Of a stretch of DNA of 64,000 bases, positions 41,331-51,045 are shown one piece after another. Numbering within the stretch: the first letter of the stretch is position 1; each line of letters opens with the position of its first letter. This DNA comes from Chryseobacterium sp. Leaf180 (GTDB lineage: Bacteria > Bacteroidota > Bacteroidia > Flavobacteriales > Weeksellaceae), in contig NZ_LMPJ01000001.1 of NCBI RefSeq assembly GCF_001424585.1, positions 1,366,450 to 1,430,449 on the forward strand. Reading direction: 5' to 3'. The notes below the pieces were generated by a model, which saw only the letters and a program-made list of their open reading frames with translations, was not told the DNA's origin and searched no databases. Position numbers and translations under genes: made by a program.

Positions 41331-44171
41331 ATGAATGTTAAACTAAAGGTTTTAAGTGCTGGTGCACTTTTCTTTTTAGGACAAGCTGTGTTTTCACAAA
41401 CCACGAAAAGAGATACAATAACCAAAGAGACTCAAATTGAAGAAGTAATCATGGTTGGTTTCGGTCAAAAAAAGACTGTTTCTGAGTTAACGGGCGCAGT
41501 TGGAACTATAAAGTCAGAAGCCATCGAAAATGTACCTGTTGCATCCATTGATAAATTATTTCAAGGTAGGGTAGCGGGTGTTCAGACGGGAAATGCATCT
41601 GGTCAGCCAGGTGGATTTGCAACGGTGAGAGTTCGTGGTATTTCTTCAGTCAACGGAGGAGTTAATCCTATTTACGTTGTTGATGGAGTGCGTGTTGCAT
41701 CTGGTGATCTTACAAGAGGAGCAATCACAGCCAATGTCTTGGCAAACTTAAATACTGAAGATATTGAGAGCATGACTGTGCTTAAGGATGCTGCATCTAC
41801 TGCTGTGTATGGAGCAGATGCAGGATCTGGTGTTGTAATCATCACTACAAAATCCGGTAAAAAAGGTAAGCCAAAAGTAAGTGCTAATTTTGAATATGGA
41901 ACGAATTCTAGAGCCATTGAAGGATTACGTGGTCTTAATACCGAGCAATACAGATATTTGTTATCCTATACTTTTGCCAATAACCCTGGTGCTCTAGGTG
42001 AAACAGCACCGCTGACTGCAGAACAGTTTATTGCCAATGCTACAAATGGTAAATATGGTGCAGATCTAAGAAATATTTACACAACAACAAATAATACAGA
42101 CTGGCGTGATGCACTTAGCAGAACAGCGTTTCAGCAATCAATCAATGCTTCCATCAGTGGGGGAAATGATAAAGTAACGTATTACAATTCTGCAAACTAT
42201 TTTTTGCAAGAGAGCGAAATCAAAGGTTCTGACTTTAAAAGAATGGGTTTTACTAGTAAAGTAAATTACGACGCATCTGAAAAGTTAAAATTTGGTAGTG
42301 ATGTTCAATTAGCATACAGCAAAATTAATACGCTCAATAACGGAGGCGCATTTTCTAATCCTATTCTGACTGAATTATTCGCCAGACCAACAGATGCTGC
42401 TTTTAATCCGGATGGAAGCTATAACTTAGGAACTGGGGGACGGCTAAGTAATAATTTGTTCAATAATGCATATTTGGCAGATAATAACTATTACCGATCA
42501 GAAACTGCCAGAGTATTTGCGACGGTTAATGCAGATTACAAAATTATTAAGAACTTAAATTATCGTTTTGTATTAGGTGGGGAATTTATAAATATTGAAA
42601 ACAACACATACTTAAACCCAATCCACGGAGATGGTTTTCAGGTAAACGGAAGAAAAACAGAATCCATAGAAAGATTCTTTAACTGGAACTTATCAAACAT
42701 TTTAAGCTATAATTTTGTTATAGGAGAAAAAAATAACTTTGACGTAAGGATAATTCAGGAAGCTTATCAAAGACAAAATCATGCAGTGGGAGCTAGTGGA
42801 ACGTCGGTAGGATCTCCAACTTTACAAGGTTTAACCAATTTCGTGAAGCCTGCATCGTTCTTTGGAGATAGAGGCAAAAGTTCTCGTACCGGATATGCGG
42901 CTGTATTGAATTATAACTTTGATAAAATTTTTACAATTGATGCTTCGTATAGAAGAGATGCACTGTCAAATTTTCAGCCTGGCCAAAAATGGGGTGATTT
43001 TTATTCTGTCGGCGTAGCGGTAGATTTGGCAAGAATAAACTTTGTACGTGACATTGATCAGATTTCACTTTTTAAACTTCGTACATCTTACGGACTGGTT
43101 GGTAATCAGATTAGCAGCACACCATATTCATTATTAGGTTTTACAACCAATTATAATGATTTGGCCGCTGTAACTTATAGTGGTGTTAATAACCCCAATT
43201 TAAAGTGGGAAGTAATCAAACCTTTGAGTTTTGGTATTGACGGTGGATTATTTAATAACAGAATAACTTTTACTGCAGAATATTATCATAAAGAAACTAC
43301 TGATTTGGTTTTTTCACAACCGCTTTCATTAGCGCAGGGATTATCTGCTTATGACAAAAACATCGGTACTTTAGTAAATAAAGGTTTCGAATTTGCCGTA
43401 AATGGAGACATTATTCGTAATAACGATCTTATCTGGTCTCTTGGTGGAAATTTCAGTACACTTAATAACGAGATTACAAAGTTATATGGTGGACAGGATA
43501 TTATACAAGGGTCTACGATTTTGCGTGAAGGAGAAGGTGTTGGTACATTTTATATGAGAAAATGGGCGGGTGTAGATCCTTCAAATGGTAACGCGCTATG
43601 GTATATCAATGGGATAGATGGAGAAACAACCTCAAATTATAATGCAGCACAGTTAGCAGTACAAGGCAGTAATTTTGCGAAAAAATACGGAGGCATAAAT
43701 ACCCGCATTATTTATAAAGGATTCTCTTTGGATGCTCTGGCTACTTTCGGTTTCGGAGGAAAAGTTTTGAATGACTGGGCAAATTATACTTCGTCAGACG
43801 GGCAGTATACGTTTAGCTTTCCTGGTTCAACTGATGCATTGGATTTCTGGACTCCATCAAATCCAAACGCAGCGAATCCAAAACCAATCTATAACAATAC
43901 AACATTATCAAATAGAGTTTCATCAAGATTTTTGTCAAAAACAGATTATTTCCGTTTAAGCAATATTAAAATAGGGTACAGGTTTACAGCCGAAAAACTG
44001 AGAGGATCGGGGCTCAGTGGTTTTGAGGTATATGTACAGGGAAATAATATCTGGACTCACTTGTATGACGATACACTTAGATTTGATCCGGAAAATAATC
44101 TTACAACAACAAACAATTTGAATTTGCCGGTTCAGAAAACTTATTCTTTAGGATTAAACCTACAATTTTAA
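41331..44171 (+). CDS. SusC/RagA-family TonB-dependent outer-membrane receptor
   Basis: A 946-residue protein with a signal peptide (KVLSAGALFFLGQAVFSQ). A short linker and the TonB-box-like EEVIMVGFGQ lead straight into the plug: TGAVGTIKSEAIENVPVAS, LFQGRVAGVQ, VRVRGISSVNGG, YVVDGVRV and TVLKDAASTAVYGADAGSGVVIITTK. The rest is a 22-strand barrel ending in a hydrophobic NLQF. The carboxypeptidase-D-like N-terminal domain of many SusC proteins is absent. With SusD it imports oligosaccharides or peptides; the ligand is unknown as no enzyme genes are adjacent. Confidence 0.95.
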   Translation: MNVKLKVLSAGALFFLGQAVFSQTTKRDTITKETQIEEVIMVGFGQKKTVSELTGAVGTIKSEAIENVPVASIDKLFQGRVAGVQTGNASGQPGGFATVRVRGISSVNGGVNPIYVVDGVRVASGDLTRGAITANVLANLNTEDIESMTVLKDAASTAVYGADAGSGVVIITTKSGKKGKPKVSANFEYGTNSRAIEGLRGLNTEQYRYLLSYTFANNPGALGETAPLTAEQFIANATNGKYGADLRNIYTTTNNTDWRDALSRTAFQQSINASISGGNDKVTYYNSANYFLQESEIKGSDFKRMGFTSKVNYDASEKLKFGSDVQLAYSKINTLNNGGAFSNPILTELFARPTDAAFNPDGSYNLGTGGRLSNNLFNNAYLADNNYYRSETARVFATVNADYKIIKNLNYRFVLGGEFINIENNTYLNPIHGDGFQVNGRKTESIERFFNWNLSNILSYNFVIGEKNNFDVRIIQEAYQRQNHAVGASGTSVGSPTLQGLTNFVKPASFFGDRGKSSRTGYAAVLNYNFDKIFTIDASYRRDALSNFQPGQKWGDFYSVGVAVDLARINFVRDIDQISLFKLRTSYGLVGNQISSTPYSLLGFTTNYNDLAAVTYSGVNNPNLKWEVIKPLSFGIDGGLFNNRITFTAEYYHKETTDLVFSQPLSLAQGLSAYDKNIGTLVNKGFEFAVNGDIIRNNDLIWSLGGNFSTLNNEITKLYGGQDIIQGSTILREGEGVGTFYMRKWAGVDPSNGNALWYINGIDGETTSNYNAAQLAVQGSNFAKKYGGINTRIIYKGFSLDALATFGFGGKVLNDWANYTSSDGQYTFSFPGSTDALDFWTPSNPNAANPKPIYNNTTLSNRVSSRFLSKTDYFRLSNIKIGYRFTAEKLRGSGLSGFEVYVQGNNIWTHLYDDTLRFDPENNLTTTNNLNLPVQKTYSLGLNLQF

Positions 44172-44183
44172 AAATTTAAAAAA

Positions 44184-45587
44184 ATGAAAAATAGAATATT
44201 AAAATATACATTTATAGCGTGTCTATCCACAGTCGCTTTATCGTCATGTAGTGAAGACTTTGTCGAAACAGAATTTTTTCAGTCTATTGAGCAGCGCCCG
44301 CTGATTTCTATAGAAGAAATGGAATCGACGGTGAGAGGTCAGTACAATGCTATGCGTTCAGCATCTTATTATGGATGCGATTTTACGATGATATCTGAAA
44401 TTCGTAGCGACAATATGTTTACAAACCAGGCAAGTGGGTACTATAATACTGTAGCAAACTTTTCAATGTTATCTAATGATCAGTATGCTACCGGGCCATA
44501 TACGCAGATGTACAGAACTGTAGCTTTAGCTAATCTAGTAATAAACAATGTTTCGCCAACACCTTTATCTTGGAAGCAAAGCGTTGATCCGACTGCAATA
44601 GCAAATAAAGAGAAATATATTAAAGGTCAATCGTACGCTGCCCGAGCACTGGCATTTTTTGATGCTCTCAGATTATTTGGTCAGGAATATGCAGGTGGAA
44701 CTACAGGAGTGGTAATTCCTACGGTATATAATCCTGAAGCTTTACAGCCTAGAGCAACTGTTGCTGAAACGCGAGCTCGAATTGAAGCAGATTTTGAACA
44801 GGCTATTTTATTAATGTCGCCAACTTTAGATAATTTTGGTGATAAGACAGTTCTGAATACATTATCAGTAAAGGCTTTAATGTCAAGATATTATTTATAC
44901 AAAGGTGATTATGCTAAAGTGAGATCTTTAGTTAATGATATAGTTACCGCAAATAAATACCTGGTTATAGGTAGAGGTGATTATGCTGCGAGTTTCAGAA
45001 GTACTTCTGCACAAAACTCTATGTTTGAATTGGCCATTGGTAGTTTGGGTGATCTTGGAACAACTTCTACATCATATAAATTACTTCCTGCTCCAAACGG
45101 ATACGGTAATATGAAAGTACTTACTGCCTTAAGGAATTCTTATGATACAAATGATATAAGATTGGCAGGCATTACAACTGCACTCGTTCTCAATGGTAAA
45201 TATATCAACACATTTGATAACATAAAAATGGTGCGTTATGAAGAAGTACTTTTAAATGGAGCCGAGGCGGAACTAAACGGTGGTTCGGCTGCTAAAGCAG
45301 TAACTTATTACAACAGCATCTTATCAAATAGAATATTGAACTATGTTCCTGTCACAACTGTTACATTGGATAACATTTTTTCTGAAAGAAAGAAAGAGCT
45401 TGTCGGTGAAGGTTTTGGTATGTTTGACTTACTAAGAAGAGGACTTCCTGTAACGCAAAGAACAGTAGCAGGTGCAACTGTAAGCACAAAGCCTGTAGGA
45501 ACGAATCTATTGGCATTTCCTATACCAAGAGCGGAAATCAACGTTCCGGGAACACCAGTTACACAAAATCCAGGTTATAGTAACTAA
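44184..45587 (+). CDS. SusD/RagB-family outer-membrane lipoprotein
   Basis: A 467-residue lipoprotein: signal LKYTFIACLSTVALSSC with the lipid-bearing Cys22. The SusD-like N-terminal domain has TEFFQSIEQRPLISIEEME and RALAFFDALRLFG; the tetratricopeptide-like middle and a C-terminal ERKKELVGEGFGMFDLLRRG (RagB/SusD signature) follow. It binds the ligand on the cell surface and caps the SusC barrel. It starts 12 bases after susC and is followed by a terminator, so the operon has just these two genes. Confidence 0.95.
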   Translation: MKNRILKYTFIACLSTVALSSCSEDFVETEFFQSIEQRPLISIEEMESTVRGQYNAMRSASYYGCDFTMISEIRSDNMFTNQASGYYNTVANFSMLSNDQYATGPYTQMYRTVALANLVINNVSPTPLSWKQSVDPTAIANKEKYIKGQSYAARALAFFDALRLFGQEYAGGTTGVVIPTVYNPEALQPRATVAETRARIEADFEQAILLMSPTLDNFGDKTVLNTLSVKALMSRYYLYKGDYAKVRSLVNDIVTANKYLVIGRGDYAASFRSTSAQNSMFELAIGSLGDLGTTSTSYKLLPAPNGYGNMKVLTALRNSYDTNDIRLAGITTALVLNGKYINTFDNIKMVRYEEVLLNGAEAELNGGSAAKAVTYYNSILSNRILNYVPVTTVTLDNIFSERKKELVGEGFGMFDLLRRGLPVTQRTVAGATVSTKPVGTNLLAFPIPRAEINVPGTPVTQNPGYSN

Positions 45588-45607
45588 CTGAGATTATTTT
45601 TTACTTC

Positions 45608-45635
45608 AAAACCCTGCATTACGCAGGGTTTTTTG
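45608..45635 (+). terminator. Rho-independent terminator of the susCD operon
   Basis: AAAACCCTGC (45608-45617) pairs with GCAGGGTTTT (45623-45632) around a five-base loop, followed by further T residues, 20 bases after the susD stop. Confidence 0.9.
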
Positions 45636-45650
45636 TATCTCATTATTTCA

Positions 45651-45658
45651 TACTTTTG
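45651..45658 (+). promoter_or_regulatory. Candidate -7 box for the porin gene
   Basis: TACTTTTG fits TAnnTTTG. A TTTG at 45632-45635, within the terminator tail, is only 15 bases upstream, slightly short. The porin ATG is 58 bases downstream. Confidence 0.35.
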
Positions 45659-45715
45659 TCGGGACAATATCTTGCTGCTTTTTTATACGGCGGGATCTCA
45701 TTTTTTTGACTGTAA

Positions 45716-47659
45716 ATGAAATACATACTATTTATTTTTCTGTTTGTCGTTGCCGGTTTGAAGGCACAGATCGTAAGTAAAACAGATTCCAATACACTGG
45801 AGAAAAAACAGGCTGAAGCAGATACGCTCATCATTGATTCGGGGAAGAAAGATTCTCTGGCGATTTTTAAACCGACCATCAGAGACTACACTTTCCAGAA
45901 ACAGTACGGCGAGAAGAAAGTTTTTGATACGGTAATGACGTTTGATAAAACCTACATTTTCTCACAATATAACAACCGCGATAATTTTGGACGCGTTCAA
46001 TTTTCAAACATCGGTGCGGGTTTTAATCCTTTAACTTACGAGATGAATCCGGAGCAGAATTTATCATTGCTTCCCACCAATAAATCATACGTCATCGAGT
46101 CTGTAAACGATATTCAGTATTACGATGTAAAAACGCCAACCGCCACATTTATTTATCATAATGCGATGAAAAATGGCGCTGCATTGAAATCATTATACAC
46201 ACAAAATATTGGGAAACAGTTTAATTTCGCTTTAGAATATACCGGTTTGCGGTCGCAGGGTTTATACAGGAATGACCTTTCGGCAAACAACCGCACGCTT
46301 TTTACCGGTCATTATATTTCTAAAAAAGGCAATTACGAACTTTTCACGCATTACCTTCACCAAAATGTAAACAATCAGGAAAATGGAGGTATTACCGGTG
46401 ATGAAGATTTCCGTGACGGAAACTCAGAATTCAGCAACCGGCTAAACTTTCAGGTAAATCTGCAGGGCGCGAGTTCTCAGTATTCGTACCGCAGGTATTA
46501 CCTCACGCACCAGTTTACACCGTTCAATTCGGGAAAATTTCCGTTCAGAATCCGTCATACGATTTCGAATCAGGGCAATAAATATTATTTTCAGCAGGGA
46601 ACGCCCGAGCCGTTTTACTTCACACAGCCCACGCAGTTGGTGGTCGGTTTTCCTTTAAATACGAGAAAATATTCCAATAATCTAAGCAATACTTTAAGCT
46701 TGGTTTTTGACAATAAGGCATTTAAACTTGACGCTGGAGTTCGCTATCAGAATATCAAATTCGGTCTTACCGAAAGCCTTCTGCCGAATCTCGGAATTCC
46801 GCTTGAGCAGACTGAAAGCCGTCTCGGTGCGCTGGGAAATATCGAAGTAAAACTTTTTGATAAATTTCAGCTTAATTCATTTCTCGAAGTTTCGCGTGGC
46901 AATGCTTTCGGAAGTTATCTGAGAACGACGAACAATGTGAAATTTGAACCAATAAAGGATTACTTTGTCGATGCACACCTCAATTTCCAGAGTGCCGTGC
47001 CTTCGTTCAATTATCTCGCAAATACTTCTGTTTACAGCCGCTACAATTATTATCTTCAGGATGTAAAAAACCAAACGGTAACCGATATTGGTGGAAGTGT
47101 AAATCTGAAATGGTTCCAAAGCCAGATTTTCGCCAATATTTACCGCATAGACAATTATGCGTATTTCGACGCTGCGGCTTTGCCAAAACAGAGTTCAGGC
47201 TCAGTAAATATTTCGCAGATTGGTGGCGACGCGACTTTTTCGTACGGGAAATTCCATCTTAATTCGCGGGTTCAGTTTCAGGGCGTTTTGACCAATAAAG
47301 AACTTTTACCACTTCCGGCTTTTATCGGCAGAGCGAATTTTTTCTTCCAGACGCGTGCGTTCAAGAAAGCAGCTGAAATACAGGCAGGTTTGAAAGTGTA
47401 TTATTTTTCGAAATTTTCATCGCGTGAGTTTTTCCCGATTTTAAATGAATATATTTTGCCCGGTGCCAATTCTTTCGCGATTGGCGGACAGCCGATTGCA
47501 GACATTTATTTTAATCTGAAAGTGAAAAAAATGTTTTTCTTCATCGAAGGACAGCAGATCGGCACTGTTATTTCACACAACAAAGCCTACACGTTTCCGC
47601 ATTATCCGACCTACGATTTCAGGTTGAATATCGGAATTGTATGGTATCTGTTTAATTAA
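45716..47659 (+). CDS. Putative outer-membrane porin (Porin_10-type beta-barrel)
   Basis: A 647-residue protein with a signal peptide (KYILFIFLFVVAGLKAQ). After about 60 polar residues it has FDKTYIFSQYNNRDNFGRVQFSNIGAGFNPL and long alternating amphipathic strands such as SQYSYRRYYLTHQFTPF and GKFPFRIRHTIS. It closes with DFRLNIGIVWYLFN, an aromatic outer-membrane end. This matches the putative porin family common in Flavobacteria. Cargo is unknown. bshC follows 10 bases later and may be co-transcribed. Confidence 0.82.
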   Translation: MKYILFIFLFVVAGLKAQIVSKTDSNTLEKKQAEADTLIIDSGKKDSLAIFKPTIRDYTFQKQYGEKKVFDTVMTFDKTYIFSQYNNRDNFGRVQFSNIGAGFNPLTYEMNPEQNLSLLPTNKSYVIESVNDIQYYDVKTPTATFIYHNAMKNGAALKSLYTQNIGKQFNFALEYTGLRSQGLYRNDLSANNRTLFTGHYISKKGNYELFTHYLHQNVNNQENGGITGDEDFRDGNSEFSNRLNFQVNLQGASSQYSYRRYYLTHQFTPFNSGKFPFRIRHTISNQGNKYYFQQGTPEPFYFTQPTQLVVGFPLNTRKYSNNLSNTLSLVFDNKAFKLDAGVRYQNIKFGLTESLLPNLGIPLEQTESRLGALGNIEVKLFDKFQLNSFLEVSRGNAFGSYLRTTNNVKFEPIKDYFVDAHLNFQSAVPSFNYLANTSVYSRYNYYLQDVKNQTVTDIGGSVNLKWFQSQIFANIYRIDNYAYFDAAALPKQSSGSVNISQIGGDATFSYGKFHLNSRVQFQGVLTNKELLPLPAFIGRANFFFQTRAFKKAAEIQAGLKVYYFSKFSSREFFPILNEYILPGANSFAIGGQPIADIYFNLKVKKMFFFIEGQQIGTVISHNKAYTFPHYPTYDFRLNIGIVWYLFN

Positions 47660-47669
47660 AAATTAGATT

Positions 47670-49256
47670 TTGAAAACAATAGGAGAACTTCCTTTCCGCG
47701 ATCTGGAAAGCATTCCGCAAGCAATCAAAGATTTTCTGGCAGGAGAAATCGATGGTTTTGAAAATAAAACTTTTTCCGGAGAAAATTTTGCATCACAGAT
47801 TGCAGAAAAAGGTAAAGCCTTTTCCTTTTCGCAGCGAAATCTTATTCAGCAGGTTTTCAGAAAACAGTTTTCCGGTTTAGATTTATCTGATCTTCAGATT
47901 CAAAATATCGACGCACTTTCCGACGAAAAAACCTTTACCATTACAACCGGTCATCAGCTCAATCTTTTTTCTGGGCCGTCTTTTTTCATCTATAAAATTT
48001 TGCAGACGATCAAAACCTGCACTTTTCTGAAGTCAAATTTTCCTGAAAATCATTTTGTCCCGGTTTTTTGGATGGCTTCTGAAGATCATGATTTTGCAGA
48101 AATCAATCATTTCAAAACTGAAAATGCGTTTTACGAAATCAATGAAAAATCAGGAAGTGCGGTTGGAAAAATTAAGGTAAACGAATTATCTTTTATTTCT
48201 GAATTTGAAAAAGAATTCAGAGATTCTCTCTTCGGCACCGAATTGATTTTAATACTGAAAGAAGCCTACGCGAAAGGAAATACGCTTACAGAAGCGTCAA
48301 AAACGCTCGTTCAAAGGCTGTTTTCCCACTACGGACTTTTAATTTTAGACGGAGATGATGCTGATCTAAAAAAGACCATGATTCCTGTTTTTGACGACGA
48401 ACTGCTGAATTTTAGTATATCTGAGAAAAGCAAAAGAATGGTCGGTTTGCTTTCTGATAAATACGGCAAAGTGCAGGTAAATCCGCGGGAGATCAATTTA
48501 TTTTATCTCTCTGAAACTCGTAACAGAATAGATTTTGACGGAAAAAACTACATCATTGTCGATACCGATTTAAAATTTTCTCAGGAAGAAATCATCGCTG
48601 AACTACAAAATCATCCGGAAAAATTCAGTCCGAATGCTTTGATGCGGCCGGTTTATCAGGAAAATATTTTGCCAAATCTTGCCTACATCGGCGGAAATGC
48701 AGAAATTATGTACTGGCTTGAATTGAAAGATTACTTCGAAGAAAAAAATATTCCTTTTCCAGTTTTAATTCCAAGAAATTCGATGCTTTTCATTAGGCAG
48801 AAAACTTTGGATAAGATAGCCAAACTCAACCTGAAATTGGAAGATTTCTTTGGAAGTTTTGCAAAAGTCACGGAAGCAAAAATTCTTGAAAATACAGATA
48901 TTCTTCAGCTTTTAGACGAAAAGCAAAACCAGCTGGAAAGTGCTTTTGAAGAAATAAGAAAACTCGCCGAAACGACTGAAAAATCATTCGGAAATTTGGT
49001 AAAATCCGAAGAAACACGCCAGCTCAAAGCTTTTAAACGGATGCGGAAGCGTTTGCTTCATGCCGAAAAAATAAAACAGGGTGAACTTCTCGAGCGTCTC
49101 GAAAAACTTTTTACTGAGATTCATCCCGCAAAAATCTGGCAGGAAAGGGTCTTAAATTTCAGTGTTTTCTACGCAGATTTTGGGATCGAATGGATCGAAT
49201 TCTGCCTTCAGGAAATGCCTGCCGACCAAAGCGAATTATTAATTGTTGCCATTTAA
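47670..49256 (+). CDS. bshC: Bacillithiol biosynthesis cysteine-adding enzyme BshC
   Basis: A 528-residue protein of the typical BshC size. The core has TFTITTGHQLNLFSGPSFFIYKI, FVPVFWMASEDHDFAEINHF, QVNPREINLFYL and YIGGNAEIMYWLELKDYF, then a coiled C-terminal region (residues about 410-480) used for dimerisation. It adds cysteine to GlcN-malate in bacillithiol synthesis. The only start is a TTG at 47670 (preceded by TAGAT), 10 bases after the porin stop. No other bsh gene is in the window, as is usual for dispersed pathways in this phylum. Confidence 0.93.
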   Translation: MKTIGELPFRDLESIPQAIKDFLAGEIDGFENKTFSGENFASQIAEKGKAFSFSQRNLIQQVFRKQFSGLDLSDLQIQNIDALSDEKTFTITTGHQLNLFSGPSFFIYKILQTIKTCTFLKSNFPENHFVPVFWMASEDHDFAEINHFKTENAFYEINEKSGSAVGKIKVNELSFISEFEKEFRDSLFGTELILILKEAYAKGNTLTEASKTLVQRLFSHYGLLILDGDDADLKKTMIPVFDDELLNFSISEKSKRMVGLLSDKYGKVQVNPREINLFYLSETRNRIDFDGKNYIIVDTDLKFSQEEIIAELQNHPEKFSPNALMRPVYQENILPNLAYIGGNAEIMYWLELKDYFEEKNIPFPVLIPRNSMLFIRQKTLDKIAKLNLKLEDFFGSFAKVTEAKILENTDILQLLDEKQNQLESAFEEIRKLAETTEKSFGNLVKSEETRQLKAFKRMRKRLLHAEKIKQGELLERLEKLFTEIHPAKIWQERVLNFSVFYADFGIEWIEFCLQEMPADQSELLIVAI

Positions 49257-49275
49257 TTTTAAAGAAGTATTTTTG
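49246..49275 (+). promoter_or_regulatory. Promoter of the LysM-protein gene
   Basis: TTG (49246-49248), 19 bases, TATTTTTG (49268-49275). A second TATTTTTG at 49283-49290 sits too near the ATG at 49295 to be the main site. The -33 box overlaps the end of bshC. Confidence 0.5.
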
Positions 49276-49294
49276 TGTCTAATATTTTTGGAAC

Positions 49295-50995
49295 ATGATT
49301 AAGAGGTTTTTTGTATTGTCGGGTCTGTGTTTTTTTCTCAGTATCAATGCGCAGAGAACGCATACCGTGATAAAAGGAGACACACCGTATAATATTTCTA
49401 AAAAATATGGTATTTCGGTAGACGATCTGCTGAAAATGAACCCAAAATTTAAAGACGGAAGGCTTGCAATCGGAAGTGTTTTGACAGTAAAATCTGCTGC
49501 AGCAACGCCTTCTGCACCAAAAACAGGTGCAATTGTTATTCTCCCAAAACAGACGGTTTACGGAATTACGAAACAATTTCACATCACAGAAGCTGATATC
49601 AGAAAGCTGAATCCGGATTTGGATGCGCACATGAAAATTGGTGACCAGATCATTCTTCCTTCAGAAAATATAAAAAAATATGGTGGCGTTCAGCAGGCGG
49701 TAACGCCGGTTTCAGCACCTGTTGAAAATCAAAGTGCGTCTGTCGCTTCAGGAAATAAAACAAAAGTTGATGCCGGAAACGACCGTTCCCTGAGAAATGT
49801 TTCTTCCGAGAACGGCGACGAATATGCGACTTATACAGTAGAAGCGGGCGACACGGTTTTCTCTATCGTAAATAAATACGGAATTACCATTGACGAACTT
49901 TTGGCACTAAACCCAGAGCTTGCAAAAGGTTTAAAAACCGGAATGGTTTTAAAAATCAGAAAACTCGATCCTGCCTACGTGAAGAAAAACGGTGATGCGC
50001 TGAATGTGGTACTGATGCTGCCTTTTGGGTACAGTTCAAACGAAACGCAGTACCGAAGCATGGCCCTAGATTTTCTTACCGGAGCAAAACTCGCGATTGA
50101 AAGAAATGCCAAAAACGGACAGAAACTTGACATTAAAGTTGTAGATTCCGGGAACGAAGCTTCGTTTAAAAGTTCGCTTACCCAAATAAATACCAATAAT
50201 ACCGATCTGATTATCGGCCCGTTCTTCAAATCGAATGTGGTTGATCTTTTACAGTTCACCGGAAATCAGAAAATCCCGGTGGTTGCGCCTTTTGCAAATT
50301 CTCCTGAGCTGTATAATTACAGCAACCTGATTATTGTAGAGACGAACGATAAAAGTTACGCCGACAAGATTGCGGATGAAGTAAAATCTGTGTATTCAAA
50401 TGAGAAAATTTACATCGTTGGCGATTCTAAAAAAGAAACGGTAGCATATTTAAGATCAAATTTAGAAAAAGCGGTAAAAAATCCGGTTATTTCTGTCGTT
50501 AATTCTGCTTCTGATATTCAGCTTGATAAAAATATGATGACGGGACAGTCTGCTCCTGTGATCGCTATTTTGGCCAATGAAAACGATGCTGTAGGCGAAG
50601 CTTTTTCTTCGAAAATGATTAATCTTTCTAAAGAAGTTTCTGGGATGCGTGCTTTCAGCATGTACTCTGTACCGAGTTTTGAAAAAAATGTTGACGAACT
50701 CAGCCAGGTTAATCTGGTTTATCTAATGGACAGAACAATCAATACCGACGGTAGTTTTGAGAAGGAAATTATCGCCGCGTATAAGGCAAAATACTGCAAA
50801 ACGCCACCGAAATATGCAATTATCGGTTTTGATGTCGTAAATGATATGCTAAGCCGTGAGAATAAAAAAGGTGAAATTTTTCGTCAGATCAATAAAGTGC
50901 AGACGCAGCTGGCGACAAAATTTGAGTTTGTACGTGCGAAAGCCAACGGAGCTTATGTAAATACAGGCTACCGCGTGATTCGCCTCGTTCCGTAA
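49295..50995 (+). CDS. LysM-repeat protein with a C-terminal periplasmic-binding-like domain
   Basis: A 566-residue exported protein (signal KRFFVLSGLCFFLSINAQ). Three LysM-type repeats bind peptidoglycan: HTVIKGDTPYNISKKYGIS near 23-66, QTVYGITKQFHITEADI near 85-125 and YTVEAGDTVFSIVNKYGIT near 185-230. From about residue 240, LNVVLMLPFGYSSNE, GAKLAIERNAKNGQKLDIKVVDSG and DLIIGPFFKSNVVDLL form a type 1 periplasmic-binding (amino-acid receptor-like) fold, as in LpoA-type envelope proteins. A role in cell-wall-linked sensing or regulating wall synthesis is inferred; no transporter is adjacent. Confidence 0.82.
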   Translation: MIKRFFVLSGLCFFLSINAQRTHTVIKGDTPYNISKKYGISVDDLLKMNPKFKDGRLAIGSVLTVKSAAATPSAPKTGAIVILPKQTVYGITKQFHITEADIRKLNPDLDAHMKIGDQIILPSENIKKYGGVQQAVTPVSAPVENQSASVASGNKTKVDAGNDRSLRNVSSENGDEYATYTVEAGDTVFSIVNKYGITIDELLALNPELAKGLKTGMVLKIRKLDPAYVKKNGDALNVVLMLPFGYSSNETQYRSMALDFLTGAKLAIERNAKNGQKLDIKVVDSGNEASFKSSLTQINTNNTDLIIGPFFKSNVVDLLQFTGNQKIPVVAPFANSPELYNYSNLIIVETNDKSYADKIADEVKSVYSNEKIYIVGDSKKETVAYLRSNLEKAVKNPVISVVNSASDIQLDKNMMTGQSAPVIAILANENDAVGEAFSSKMINLSKEVSGMRAFSMYSVPSFEKNVDELSQVNLVYLMDRTINTDGSFEKEIIAAYKAKYCKTPPKYAIIGFDVVNDMLSRENKKGEIFRQINKVQTQLATKFEFVRAKANGAYVNTGYRVIRLVP

Positions 50996-51045
50996 TGATT
51001 TTTGAAAACCGATATTAAAAATATTTATAAATTTTAATTTAAAAA

